A stretch of DNA of 64,000 nt from JAGSPQ01 sp038206395 (GCA_038206395.1 JBBRAX010000005.1:1-64000), one strand, 5' to 3'. Numbered from the stretch's first letter, positions 45,413 through 53,976 are shown. Numbers and translations are program-made. The notes: a model not told the origin generated them from the sequence alone.

Positions 45413-47227
45413 ATGGGCTCTGTTCGTCGTCTCGCGCTCGCGTCGGCGCTGGCTGCTCTTGCGGCTGGCTGCTTTCCCGCCATCACCGGAGCCCCCTGCG
45501 TCACCAATGACAACTGCCCGACCGGGCAGACGTGCGTCGCCAACTCCTGCCAGCCCGACCCCACCGGCACGGGCGGAGGCAGTGGAGTCGGCGGCGGTGC
45601 TGGTGTCGGCGGAGAAAGTGGTGTCGGCGTCGGAGGTGGAGCAGGCGTCGGAGGTGGAGCAGGCGTCGGAGGCAGCGCGGGCGTCGGAGGCAGCGCGGGC
45701 GTCGGAGGCGGCGCGGGCGTCGGAGGTGGAGCGGGCGGTGGCGGTGGATCCGGCGGGCCGGAGACGCTCTGCGCGGACGGCGTCGACAATGACGGCGACA
45801 CCTTCTTCGACTGCGAAGACACGGACTGCGGGGGCCGGGAGTGCCGGTCGGCCGGTTCGGTGTGTGACAGGCCAGAGACCTGCACGAACATGATGTGCCC
45901 GACGGACGAGTTCTCGGCGAACACGGTGCAGTGCAGGGCCGCCGTCGCTGGCGCGCTCTGCGACGTCGCCGACTTCTGCACCGGAAGCTCGGCCGACTGT
46001 CCCACCGATGGCGTCGAGATCGCCGGCAAGGTCTGCCGCCCGGACAACGCAGCCGAGAAGTGCGACGTCGAAGAAGTCTGCGACGGCACCTCGCCGAATT
46101 GCCCGATCGACGGCTTCGCCCCGATCACGACGTCGTGCCGGGCTTCCATCGACGTATGCGACGTCGAAGAGTTCTGCACCGGCAACGGCGCGGCCTGCCC
46201 GGTGGATGGCTTCGACAAGACGGGGCTCACCTGCCGCCCTTCGGCTGGCCTCTGCGACATCCCCGACAAGTGCAACGGCGCGAGCGCCGCCTGCCCGACC
46301 GACGCTGTGCTTCCAGCCACCACCGTTTGCCGCGGCGTCGCCGGCGCGTGTGACTTCGAAGAGAAGTGCAGCGGCACCAACCCGCAATGCCCCACGGATC
46401 TCAACGGCTGCACCCCAAGCCAGTTTTGCCAGGCGGGCGCGTGCGTGACGAAGCTCGCCAACGGGCAGGCCTGCACCGACGCCGCGCAGTGCGGCTCGGG
46501 AAACTGCGTCGACGGCGTGTGCTGCAACACCGGCTGCACGGGCGCCTGCAAGTCGTGTAACGCCGGGACCTCCGGCACGTGTACGAACGCCGCGCTCAAC
46601 ACCGACCCGCAATCTGAATGTGCTGCCTTCACCTGCAACGGCGCCGGCGCGTGTCTGACGACCTGTAGCGGCGGCTCGTGCTCGCTGAACTGCAAGACGG
46701 GCGCGTACTGCAGCGCGTCCAGCCTCTGCACCACCGACCGCGCGAACGGCTTGAGCTGCACGCTTCCGTGCGAGTGCGCCTCGGGCGTCTGCAACACCTT
46801 CTTCCAAGACAGTGACGGTGACCTCTACGGCAGCACCAGCACCGCGAAGTTCTGCGGCACCACCGCACCCATCGGCTACGCGACCAACTCGCTCGACTGC
46901 TGCGACTCCGACTCGAGAGCGAAGCCCGGCGCCGGCCCGCAGCAGGCCGCGCGCCTGGGCTGCGGCGGCTGGGACTACAACTGCGACGGCACCGAGACGC
47001 GGACCTACACCGCGACGCTCGCGTGCTTGTCCCTGGGTTCGTGCGGCGGTCTCGACGCAAACTGCAGCGGAACCACCGGGTGGTCGAGCTTTGGTTCGCC
47101 CGCCTGCGGCGCCGCTCCCGCCAATTACGTCACTCAGTGCGGGTCAAGTCGCACGTGCGGATTTGCGTGTTCCTTCTGCGAACGCTGTGTCGCGGTCACG
47201 AAGTCGCTTCAACAGACCTGCAAGTAG
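45413..47227 (+). CDS. Cys-rich lipoprotein with disintegrin-like repeats
   Basis: A 604-residue lipoprotein (lipobox LAAGC, Cys20). Residues 27-47 are Cys-rich, residues 56-113 are Gly/Val/Ala repeats, residues 119-140 hold a DNDGDTFFDCEDTDCG metal-binding-like motif. Residues 151-335 contain six repeats of about 32 residues of the type CDxxExC-x(5)-CPxD-x(8)-CR, very like the CD..EyCnG..CP motif of ADAM disintegrin domains. Further Cys-rich sequence follows to the C-terminus. Probably surface-exposed and disulfide-rich. It follows the TPR/PEGA gene by 17 bp with a weak GGGG ribosome site. Confidence 0.82.
   Translation: MGSVRRLALASALAALAAGCFPAITGAPCVTNDNCPTGQTCVANSCQPDPTGTGGGSGVGGGAGVGGESGVGVGGGAGVGGGAGVGGSAGVGGSAGVGGGAGVGGGAGGGGGSGGPETLCADGVDNDGDTFFDCEDTDCGGRECRSAGSVCDRPETCTNMMCPTDEFSANTVQCRAAVAGALCDVADFCTGSSADCPTDGVEIAGKVCRPDNAAEKCDVEEVCDGTSPNCPIDGFAPITTSCRASIDVCDVEEFCTGNGAACPVDGFDKTGLTCRPSAGLCDIPDKCNGASAACPTDAVLPATTVCRGVAGACDFEEKCSGTNPQCPTDLNGCTPSQFCQAGACVTKLANGQACTDAAQCGSGNCVDGVCCNTGCTGACKSCNAGTSGTCTNAALNTDPQSECAAFTCNGAGACLTTCSGGSCSLNCKTGAYCSASSLCTTDRANGLSCTLPCECASGVCNTFFQDSDGDLYGSTSTAKFCGTTAPIGYATNSLDCCDSDSRAKPGAGPQQAARLGCGGWDYNCDGTETRTYTATLACLSLGSCGGLDANCSGTTGWSSFGSPACGAAPANYVTQCGSSRTCGFACSFCERCVAVTKSLQQTCK
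45578..45751 (+). repeat. Coding tandem repeat (GVGGxA units, about 18 bp)
   Basis: Imperfect tandem copies of about 18 bp encoding GVGGGA or GVGGSA in the linker of the Cys-rich lipoprotein. The near-identical GGCGTCGGAGG cores suggest recent slippage; the number of units may vary between strains. Confidence 0.8.
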
Positions 47228-47407
47228 TAGCAGTCTGCGCCTTTCGTGCGAGTCACCGCGCTCGTCGTCTGTTCGCGTCCCATCGTTTTGCCCGTTCCGA
47301 CTTCGACTGCGGCGTCGATTTCGGAAGTCGTCACCACGTGGGCGTCACTCGACGGCGGATGGTCTTTCGTTTCGATTTCGAAGCAATTTCAGACGCTTCC
47401 GGGCACC

Positions 47408-47438
47408 CCTCGAAATCGAGGCGTACAAAGGTGTACAC
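47408..47438. promoter_or_regulatory. Two palindromes upstream of the 47448 gene
   Basis: CCTCGA-AA-TCGAGG (47408-47421) and GTGTACAC (47431-47438) stand 10-40 nt before the ATG. They could be operators. The 220-bp spacer from 47228 is less GC-rich and also holds CGACTTC/GAAGTCG; nothing coding is seen. Confidence 0.35.
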
Positions 47439-47447
47439 GTGCGCGCC

Positions 47448-48047
47448 ATGTCCCTCGAGATCCTGCCGTTTCCTGCCGTTGGTCCGCGGTTTGGCCTCTG
47501 GTGTGACGACGAGAGCCTGAAGGTTCAGCCGGAGTCCCGCGACAGCTTCACCGTCTCGGGCACGGTCGAGCACGTCTTCCCGCTGGGGACGACGCTGCAC
47601 TTCCGGGCGAACGGCGAAGAAACGGAAGTTCCGCTGGCGCTCGGCAGCCGCGGCCCCGAGGCGTTGCGCGCGCTCAGCCGTGCCCTGCCCCGCGGCATCT
47701 ACGTTCGCAGCGAGTCGAACGACGACGCCACCACGCTCAAGTTCGCCGAGACCTTCGCGCCCGCCGCGCGCCGCCCCCGGGTGCAGGTGCTCACCACCGA
47801 CCTCGGCCAGCGCATCCGCCTGCTCGACACCAACCAGCTCGAAGTCGTCGGCGCCACCAAGTCGCGCTGCTTCATCACCCTGCTCGTCGACACCCGCCGT
47901 TCGACCGTCGCGCTCGACAAAGCCACCTCGGCCGCTGGCGCCGCCCGCGCCATCGCTCGAGCCTGCCCGTTCGGGTTTCGCGCGGAAGTCGAAGGCGCCG
48001 TGGTCACGTTCTGGAAGTCGTCCGACTCCGACCAGCTCGCCGCGTAG
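47448..48047 (+). CDS. Unrecognised protein (199 aa)
   Basis: A 199-residue protein with no signal peptide or membrane helix, mainly beta in the first 120 residues (SFTVSGTVEHVFPLG, IYVRSESNDDATTLKF), then an alpha/beta C-terminus with SRCFITLLVDTRRS. I do not recognise a family. The ATG at 47448 is preceded by two palindromes. The EVE remnant starts directly after its stop. Confidence 0.6.
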   Translation: MSLEILPFPAVGPRFGLWCDDESLKVQPESRDSFTVSGTVEHVFPLGTTLHFRANGEETEVPLALGSRGPEALRALSRALPRGIYVRSESNDDATTLKFAETFAPAARRPRVQVLTTDLGQRIRLLDTNQLEVVGATKSRCFITLLVDTRRSTVALDKATSAAGAARAIARACPFGFRAEVEGAVVTFWKSSDSDQLAA

Positions 48048-48297
48048 ATGTGGATCGTCAAGAGCGAGTCGCAGCTTGAAGGCCCACTTCGAAGATCCGA
48101 CCGCGAAGGGCGAAGACTGGTCGAGCGTCGAGCTCGGGCCGGTGAAGCCGCTGGTCGAGCCCGTGCCCCTGGCCCTGCTGAAGGCGACCGCCGCGACCAG
48201 GGACATCTCGATTGTGCGTCAGGGCCGGCTGTCGGTCGGGCCGCTGAAGAAGCCGCAGCTGGACGCGGTGCTCAAGCTTTCGAAGACACGTCTTTGA
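48048..48297 (+). pseudogene. EVE-domain remnant (deleted and frameshifted)
   Basis: ATG 48048 begins MWIVKSESQL, matching the EVE-domain start (WLVKSEP). The next codons in that frame are Arg/Ala-rich nonsense. From 48079, in another frame, comes FEDPTAKGEDWSSVELGPV, then ISIVRQGRLSVGPLKK, the C-terminal half of an EVE domain (DPTA..., VDVKPV, RQ.RLSV.P). The central WDGVRN and GD.VLFYHS region of about 65-70 residues is missing. So one intragenic deletion has joined the two ends out of frame. EVE domains bind modified nucleic acid bases. The 3' end overlaps the convergent aminotransferase by 26 bp. Confidence 0.78.
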
Positions 48298-49534
48298 TCA
48301 GCTCGCCGAGCCGCTTCAACGCGAGCTCGAGGTTCGGACGCGACGGGCCGAAGCTGAACCGCACGTATTGCCGGAACCGCGAGCTGCGCGAGTGGCGCCG
48401 CTTGCCGGGGTTCACGTCGAAGAACTCACCCGGCACCACGATCACCTTCTTTTCCAGCGCCGCCCGGAAGAAGCCCATGCCGTCGTTCAGCGGCGCCGGC
48501 AGGTGCGAGACGTTTCCCCAGACGTAGAAGGTGCCGTCAGGCTGGCGATCCATTCGCACGCCCAGCTTCGACAGGCCCGCCACCATCAGATCGCGCTTCT
48601 CTCGAAACGCCGCGTGGATCGCGTTCGTCTCGGCGATGACGTTCGACTGCTCGAGCAGCGGAATCGCCGCGCGCTGAATCGGCTTGCCGCCGCCGCCGTC
48701 GAGGAAGCTGCCCGCCGACGCCACCGCGTCGATCACCTGCTTCGGGGCCACCGTCCACGTCACGCGCCAGCCCGGGTAGCGCCAGTTCTTCGTCAGCCCG
48801 TCGAAGATCACCACCGGGTCGCGGTTCACGTCTTCCACGTAGCGCGCAGCAGACTCCAGCGGCAGCCGGTTGGGCGGCGCGTTCCACAAGTAGTGGCTGT
48901 AGAACTCGTCGACCAAGAGCGAGCACTCGAGCGCGCGCGACATGCCGACCCACGCTTGAAGCTCTTCCCCGATGATCGCCTTCCCCGTCGGGTTGCACGG
49001 GTTCGAGAACAGCAGCGCCGAAAGCCCGCGGCCCAGGATCTCGCGCTTCAGGTCGTCTGCGCTGAACGCGTAGCCGCGGTCACCTTCGAGCAGAATCGGA
49101 ATCGCGGTGAACGCCTTGAAGACGTCCAGCAGCTCTTCGTACGCGGTGTAGTCGGGAAGAAAGTGGCCCAGGTTGATGTGCCCCAGCGCCGCGGCCGCAC
49201 GCGTCAGAGAGGCCCGGCCGCCGCCCGACAGGCTCACGTTCTCGGCCGAGTACTGCGACTTCATGCCCTGCCGGTAGGTGCGGTTATAGAAGCCAGCGAT
49301 CTGCTCACGCAGCTCCCAGAGGCCGGCGACCGGGGCGTACTCCTGGTCGTCGACGTCGATCTCGATCTGCTGCACGCGCTTCGGCGACCCCGGCAGCTCA
49401 CCTGTCTCGGGCTGGCCCTGGCCTAAGTTGCACCAGTCGGGATCTCGAGGAGTGAAGCCGAGCTTCGTCGCCTCGGCGGTGACGAAGATCACTCCAGTGC
49501 GGGGGACGGTGCGGAAGGCGGGAAAGTCGCTCAT
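48272..49534 (-). CDS. Pyridoxal-phosphate-dependent aminotransferase (class I/II)
   Basis: A 420-residue fold-type I aminotransferase. Landmarks are YAPVAGLWELREQIAGFYNR, LSGGGRASLTRAAAAL (PLP phosphate side), SNPCNPTG, DEFYSHYLW (PLP ring Asp and Tyr), the Schiff-base Lys in GLTKNWRYPGWR, and the carboxylate Arg in FSFGPSR. No signal peptide; cytoplasmic. The donor and acceptor cannot be told from sequence. ATG 49534 overlaps the glutaredoxin-like stop as ATGA. Confidence 0.87.
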   Translation of the reverse strand: MSDFPAFRTVPRTGVIFVTAEATKLGFTPRDPDWCNLGQGQPETGELPGSPKRVQQIEIDVDDQEYAPVAGLWELREQIAGFYNRTYRQGMKSQYSAENVSLSGGGRASLTRAAAALGHINLGHFLPDYTAYEELLDVFKAFTAIPILLEGDRGYAFSADDLKREILGRGLSALLFSNPCNPTGKAIIGEELQAWVGMSRALECSLLVDEFYSHYLWNAPPNRLPLESAARYVEDVNRDPVVIFDGLTKNWRYPGWRVTWTVAPKQVIDAVASAGSFLDGGGGKPIQRAAIPLLEQSNVIAETNAIHAAFREKRDLMVAGLSKLGVRMDRQPDGTFYVWGNVSHLPAPLNDGMGFFRAALEKKVIVVPGEFFDVNPGKRRHSRSSRFRQYVRFSFGPSRPNLELALKRLGELIKDVSSKA

Positions 49535-49773
49535 GGGCGCGCCGCTTTTAACGCGGCCTTCAGCTCGGCTTCCGTAAATCGCAGCTCGAGCACACGCACC
49601 CCTTCGATGAAGACCACCGGCACGTGGTACCGGTGCGCCTCGAACCACGCGCCATTCGTGAGGATGTTGTGGAACACGAGCTCGAAGCCGTGCGCGTCTT
49701 GTGCGTTTTCGACCAGCTCGCGCGCCTCGTCGCACAGAGAACATTCAGGTTTGGTGTAGATCTCGACACGCAT
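49531..49773 (-). CDS. Glutaredoxin-like small thiol protein
   Basis: An 80-residue thioredoxin-fold protein: MRVEIYTKPECSLCDEARE has the active site CSLC, VPVVFIEG is the cis-Pro loop, and length is typical of the DUF836/glutaredoxin-like family. It is divergent from the DUF4388 gene by 22 bp and overlaps the aminotransferase start by 4 bp. Confidence 0.85.
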   Translation of the reverse strand: MRVEIYTKPECSLCDEARELVENAQDAHGFELVFHNILTNGAWFEAHRYHVPVVFIEGVRVLELRFTEAELKAALKAARP

Positions 49774-49795
49774 TTCGTCTCAGAGTCGCGGCCTG

Positions 49796-50929
49796 ATGAG
49801 AGGCCTCTTTGGTGACTTCGCGACGATGCCGCTCAAAGACCTCGTCGTCTACCTGGGCAACAAGAAAGCCACCGGCGTCTTGAGCCTGCAGCGCGACGTC
49901 GTGCGCAAGCAGGTCATCCTCATTCGGGGCGAGGCGATCAACGCCAGCTCGAACGAGCCCCGCGAGTACCTGGGCCAGTTCCTCATCAACCTCGGGAAGA
50001 TCACCGAAGACCAGTTCAACCGCGCGTACACCACCCAGCGCGAGACGAAGGTCTTCCTCGGGCAGATATTGGTGATGATCGGCGCGGTGTCTGAAGAGCA
50101 GGTGCGCAGCGCGCTGTCGCTGAAGATGCGCGAGACGTTGCTCGAGGCCTTCCAGTGGCCGATGGGCACCTTCGCCTTCGAGCCCGACAAGAAGGTCGAG
50201 ATTCCGCAAGGCCTCGAGCTGAAGATCCCGCTGCCCGAAATCCACAAAGAGGGCGAGTTCCGCGAAACCGTCTGGCAGGCGATTCGCGCCGTCTTCCCGC
50301 GCGGCACCTGCACGCTCAGCCTCGACCGCTCGCGCCTCGCCGAAGAGCCGCGCCTCGGCTCGCTCGACGAAAAGCTGTGCACGTTGATCGAAGGCGGCCA
50401 CACCATCGACGAGCTCGTGCTCGCGCTGCACGCCACCGACTTCTTCATGTATCAGCGGCTCTACGCGCTTCACCGGCTCGACGCGGTGAAGGTCGACAAC
50501 CTCGACACCGCGATGGAAGTCGACCTGACGATCGAGGCGGCCCCTGAGCTGTCGCCGCAGCAGGCGATGGAGCATGCGCGCGCGTGCCTCGCCGCCTCGA
50601 ACTACCGCGAAGCCCTGGGCGCTGCCCGGCAGGCCAATGAGCGCGCCGCTTCCGCCGAGACCCAGGCCCTGATTCAGCTGGCCGAGACCGCGTGGCTGAC
50701 GAAGCTGCGGTCGTTGTTCATGGGGGTGAAACGCGTGCCGGTATTGAAGGTGCCGCCGTCGAAGCTGAAGGCGATGACGCTGACGGCCCCCGAGCGCTAC
50801 CTGCTGTCGCGGTTCGACGGGAAGCGCGACCTGCCGACCATCGTCAACGTGTCTCCGCTTCGGGAGCTCGAGGCGCTGTCGCACTTCCAGCGGTTCTTGG
50901 AACAGGGCCTCGTCGAGCTGAACGGCTGA
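49796..50929 (+). CDS. DUF4388 (PATAN-like) regulatory protein
   Basis: A 377-residue protein. The first 110 residues (MRGLFGDFATMPLKDLVVYL, ATGVLSLQRD, RKQVILIRGEAINASS, REYLGQFLINLGKI) are the DUF4388 domain, a regulatory module common in myxobacterial gliding and signalling proteins. The middle and C-terminal parts hold a winged-helix-like region (TLIEGGHTIDELVLAL) and LLSRFDGKRDLPTIVN repeats. Cytoplasmic. Its last 86 bp overlap the convergent PBP gene. Confidence 0.78.
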   Translation: MRGLFGDFATMPLKDLVVYLGNKKATGVLSLQRDVVRKQVILIRGEAINASSNEPREYLGQFLINLGKITEDQFNRAYTTQRETKVFLGQILVMIGAVSEEQVRSALSLKMRETLLEAFQWPMGTFAFEPDKKVEIPQGLELKIPLPEIHKEGEFRETVWQAIRAVFPRGTCTLSLDRSRLAEEPRLGSLDEKLCTLIEGGHTIDELVLALHATDFFMYQRLYALHRLDAVKVDNLDTAMEVDLTIEAAPELSPQQAMEHARACLAASNYREALGAARQANERAASAETQALIQLAETAWLTKLRSLFMGVKRVPVLKVPPSKLKAMTLTAPERYLLSRFDGKRDLPTIVNVSPLRELEALSHFQRFLEQGLVELNG

Positions 50930-52070
50930 GGTACAGCCGCATCGCCTCGCGTCCCAGCCAGGTCGCGCGAATCCGCCAGTTCGGGTCGTTGACGATCACC
51001 GCCGCCACCGCCACCTTCGGATCGCTGGCCGGCGCGTAGCCGACGAACCACGAGTAGTCGCGAAACGGCTTCTTGTCGGCCAGAGAGCCCGTCTTCCCTG
51101 CCGCGTCCGAGAGCGTGAAGTGCCTTTCGTGAAAGATGCGCCGCGCCGTGCCCGACTGCACCGTCTCGACCAGCATCGCCTGCAGGTGCGTGGCCGCCTT
51201 CTCCGACATCAGCCGTTCGCCCGGCCCCAGCTCCAGCGGCACGTCGCACTCGAAGAGCACCGGAGCCCGCCACACGCCACCGTTCGCGGCCGCGCTGGCG
51301 ACGAGGGCACCGTGAAGCGGAGAGAGGAAGACATCGCCGAAGCCGGCCCCCGCCTGGGCGAGGCCGAACGTGTCATCGGGCACGCCGGCCAGCGAGACGT
51401 CCATCGGCACGGGGAAGGCGACCTCGGTGTTGAAGCGCCAGGCCCTGGCCGTCGCGAGCAGCTTCGTCGCGTCGAGGTGCGCTTGAGCGAGCTTGCCGAA
51501 GACGACGTTGTGGCTGCTGGCCATCGCCATCGCCATCGTGTCGCAGCGCGAGTCTTTGTCCGTATTATTCTCGAGCAGCTGCGGCGTCAACTTCCGCTTG
51601 CCGCCGTGGAAGCAGGTGGTGGCGTCGGGCGAGACGCCCTGCTCGAGCAGCGCGGCCGCGGTGATGATCTTGAAGATCGACGCCGCCGGGTACAGCGCGC
51701 GGGTGCAGAGGCCACGCATCGAGGGGTCGGCCTCGCTGTGCTCTGCCATCGCCAGCACGCGGCCCGTCGACGGCTCGATCGCGACCACTGCCGCGTAGGG
51801 CGTCTGGTAGAGCTTGAGCAGATCCGTCAGGTCTTCCTGCAGCCCCGGCGAGATGGTCAGTGCCTGGCTTCCTTCTTTGTACGGAGCGAACAGCCGCCCG
51901 TCATCGCCCTTCGACGCCAGCGTCAACAGATCGAGCTGCGGCGCGATCGCCTTCGCGGTGGCGATGGGTGGGTCTTTGAGCCGGCTGGGGACGACGAAGC
52001 CGCCGTCGCTCGCCGTCTGCGCCGCCGAAGCGCAGGCAACCAGCAAGGTGAGCATCGGCATCTGCGTCAT
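50844..52070 (-). CDS. Minimal penicillin-binding transpeptidase-domain protein
   Basis: A 408-residue protein. The three penicillin-binding motifs are SIFK (Ser131-Lys134), SHN (Ser186-Asn188) and KTG (326-328), so the transpeptidase site is complete. Only about 100 residues precede the domain, so there is no glycosyltransferase or full PBP dimerisation domain. The N-terminus is hydrophobic with LLVAC, a possible lipobox (Cys13) with few basic residues before it. Its C-terminal 30 residues are basic and Pro-rich. ATG 52070 is used; a TTG upstream lies inside the -10 region. Periplasmic cell-wall crosslinking or a beta-lactam-sensing role. Confidence 0.82.
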   Translation of the reverse strand: MTQMPMLTLLVACASAAQTASDGGFVVPSRLKDPPIATAKAIAPQLDLLTLASKGDDGRLFAPYKEGSQALTISPGLQEDLTDLLKLYQTPYAAVVAIEPSTGRVLAMAEHSEADPSMRGLCTRALYPAASIFKIITAAALLEQGVSPDATTCFHGGKRKLTPQLLENNTDKDSRCDTMAMAMASSHNVVFGKLAQAHLDATKLLATARAWRFNTEVAFPVPMDVSLAGVPDDTFGLAQAGAGFGDVFLSPLHGALVASAAANGGVWRAPVLFECDVPLELGPGERLMSEKAATHLQAMLVETVQSGTARRIFHERHFTLSDAAGKTGSLADKKPFRDYSWFVGYAPASDPKVAVAAVIVNDPNWRIRATWLGREAMRLYLSRSARRGPVPRTAGSATAPRAPEAETR

Positions 52071-52088
52071 GGCGAACAGTTCACCCCT

Positions 52089-52096
52089 CTTATACA
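52089..52096. promoter_or_regulatory. Overlapping divergent -10 elements
   Basis: CTTATACA reads as TATACA on the plus strand (52091-52096) and TATAAG on the minus strand (52094-52089), between the PBP gene and the ABC permease (start 52109). Both start sites would be close to these boxes. No strong -35 is visible. Confidence 0.35.
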
Positions 52097-52108
52097 AGCG
52101 CCCCGGCT

Positions 52109-53041
52109 TTGAACGACATCCACGAAATCAAGGAAATCTGGCAGGGCGAAATCGGACGCGCGCTGAAGGGCGGCCGGGTCGTCGTCTTGCTGATTCTCTT
52201 TCTCCTCTTCATCGGCCTGGCGCTGACGATTGTTGGCTCGATCAACTACGGCTTGAACGGGAAGATCGACGAAGCCCTTCAGCAGGGGCAGGTCGACAAG
52301 GCCGCTGCTGCGGCGCAGGCGATCGAGAGCCGGAAGAAGGTCCTTTCGACGTTCTTCACCGACGACGAGTCACTGCTCGAGTTCCTGGCGACGATGCCGC
52401 TGGTGCTGTTCGTGGTGTTCAAGCTCACGATGATGTTCGGCCCGCTCTTCATCGCGCTGATGGGGTTCGATCAGATCTCTGGGGAAATCGGCCCGAAGTC
52501 GATTCGGTACCTCGTGGTGCGGGTGAAGCGGTCGAGCATCCTGCTCGGCAAGTTCGCGGCGCAGGCGACCCTGGCCAGCGGCCTCTTGATTCTCTGCACC
52601 ATCGTGATGGTGGTGGTGGCAAAGGTTCTCAACGATGACTTCGCCGTGGGCGCCGCGGTGCTGATGGGCTTCAAGCTCTCGGCCGTGCTCGTCGTCTTCG
52701 CCCTGGCGTACCTCGCGCTGTCGTCGCTGTGCTCGTCGGTGACCCGGCAGTCGGGCGTCAGCCTGGTGCTCAACGTCATTCTGCTCTTCGTGGTCTGGGC
52801 GATGGCGTTGATCGGCAACCTGGTGCGGCTGCCTGGCGAAGAGGCGGCCTTCGGGACGCTGGCGAGCCTCAAGCCCGAGCACTGGGTGGGCTACATGCGG
52901 TTCGGCTCGGTGTGGAACTTCGGGCAAGACCTGCTGCACCCCGAGCCCGCGCGGTTCCTGTCGGCGGGCATGGTGCACCTGGGCTTCGCGCTCTTCTTCC
53001 TCGGGCTCGCCCACCTCGCGCTTCGAAAGAGGGACCTGTGA
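52109..53041 (+). CDS. ABC transporter permease
   Basis: A 310-residue protein with about six membrane segments: the first near residue 25, a long extracytoplasmic loop (residues 45-90), then five more, ending in LHLALRKRDL-type basic tail. This is the ABC-2-type permease pattern (no binding motif). The stop overlaps the ATPase start as GTGA. Start TTG 52109 is the only start in frame near the promoter. Substrate unknown. Confidence 0.82.
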   Translation: MNDIHEIKEIWQGEIGRALKGGRVVVLLILFLLFIGLALTIVGSINYGLNGKIDEALQQGQVDKAAAAAQAIESRKKVLSTFFTDDESLLEFLATMPLVLFVVFKLTMMFGPLFIALMGFDQISGEIGPKSIRYLVVRVKRSSILLGKFAAQATLASGLLILCTIVMVVVAKVLNDDFAVGAAVLMGFKLSAVLVVFALAYLALSSLCSSVTRQSGVSLVLNVILLFVVWAMALIGNLVRLPGEEAAFGTLASLKPEHWVGYMRFGSVWNFGQDLLHPEPARFLSAGMVHLGFALFFLGLAHLALRKRDL

Positions 53042-53949
53042 AGGCTGCGATCGAGCTGACCAACCTGCGCAAGGAGTTCGGCGCCAAGGTCGCCGTCAAC
53101 GACGTCAGCTTCAACGTCGGCGAAGGCGAGTGCTACGGCCTGATTGGCCCGAACGGCGCGGGCAAGACGACCACCTTCTCGATGATGTGCGGCTTCCTGT
53201 TTCCCTCGAGCGGGACGATTCGGATCCTCGGCGCCGACCCTTTCGAGCCCGGCGCGCTGAAGGGCAAGGTCGGCGTACTGCCGCAGGACGCTGTGCTGCC
53301 TGCGTCGTGGCCGGTGGGATCGCTGCTGATGTACCTCGCGAAGCTGTCGGGCCTGCCGAACCCCGAGAAGGAAGCGCGAGAGGTGCTCGACCGCGTGCTG
53401 CTGCCCGAGACCTGGGCCGTACCCGCCGGAGCGATGTCGCACGGCATGGCCAAGCGCATCGCGATGGCGCAGGCGCTGATGGGCAACCCGCCCGTCGTCT
53501 TCCTCGACGAGCCGACCGCCGGCCTCGACCCGAAGATCGCGGCCCAGGTGCGACAGGTGATTCGCGATCTCAAGGGCAACGCGACGGTGGTCGTCTCTAG
53601 CCACAACCTTCAAGAGCTCGAAGAGCTCTGCGACTCGACCGCGATTCTCGACAAGGGCCGCCTGGTGAAGGCCGGCACGATGTCCGAGATGACAGGGCAG
53701 CTGGCCGAGTTCCGGGTGCAGATCGCCAGGGGCCCGGTGCCGATGGACGAAGTGAAGGCGCTGTCGGGCTGCCGCACGGCGTCGCTCGAGCAGAACAACA
53801 CGGTGCTGGTGGTGCACTTCGACGGGCAGGCAGTGCAGCCCGAAGACATCATCTCCCGCACGGTGGGTTTGCTGGTGCAGCGCCAGGTGTTGATCCTGGG
53901 CGTCTCGCGCGGCAAGCGGCTCGAAGAGAAGGTGCTGCAGCTGACGTAG
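53038..53949 (+). CDS. ABC transporter ATP-binding protein
   Basis: A 303-residue ABC ATPase: Walker A GPNGAGKTT, Q-loop LPQDAV, signature AMSHGMAKRIAMAQAL (SHGMA; the usual SGGQ is degenerate), Walker B VVFLDEPTAGLDP and switch His in SSHN. Residues 220-303 are a C-terminal extension typical of ABC-2 exporters. It pairs with the permease upstream (GTGA overlap). Probably exports a hydrophobic molecule or antibiotic; no substrate evidence. Confidence 0.88.
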   Translation: MKAAIELTNLRKEFGAKVAVNDVSFNVGEGECYGLIGPNGAGKTTTFSMMCGFLFPSSGTIRILGADPFEPGALKGKVGVLPQDAVLPASWPVGSLLMYLAKLSGLPNPEKEAREVLDRVLLPETWAVPAGAMSHGMAKRIAMAQALMGNPPVVFLDEPTAGLDPKIAAQVRQVIRDLKGNATVVVSSHNLQELEELCDSTAILDKGRLVKAGTMSEMTGQLAEFRVQIARGPVPMDEVKALSGCRTASLEQNNTVLVVHFDGQAVQPEDIISRTVGLLVQRQVLILGVSRGKRLEEKVLQLT

Positions 53950-53976
53950 CCGCGAGGACGCCGTGGGGGGTGCGTG

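Noticed and set aside
45578..45751. Possible CRISPR-like array
   Set aside because: The units are contiguous 18-bp coding repeats without spacers, inside a Gly-rich linker.
45800..46420. Recent horizontal transfer of a eukaryotic disintegrin
   Set aside because: Codon use and GC match the neighbours and the protein is a typical myxobacterial lipoprotein; convergence is simpler.
48368..49426. 352-residue plus-strand frame opposite the aminotransferase
   Set aside because: Arg/His/Val-rich antisense of a gene with a full aminotransferase motif set.
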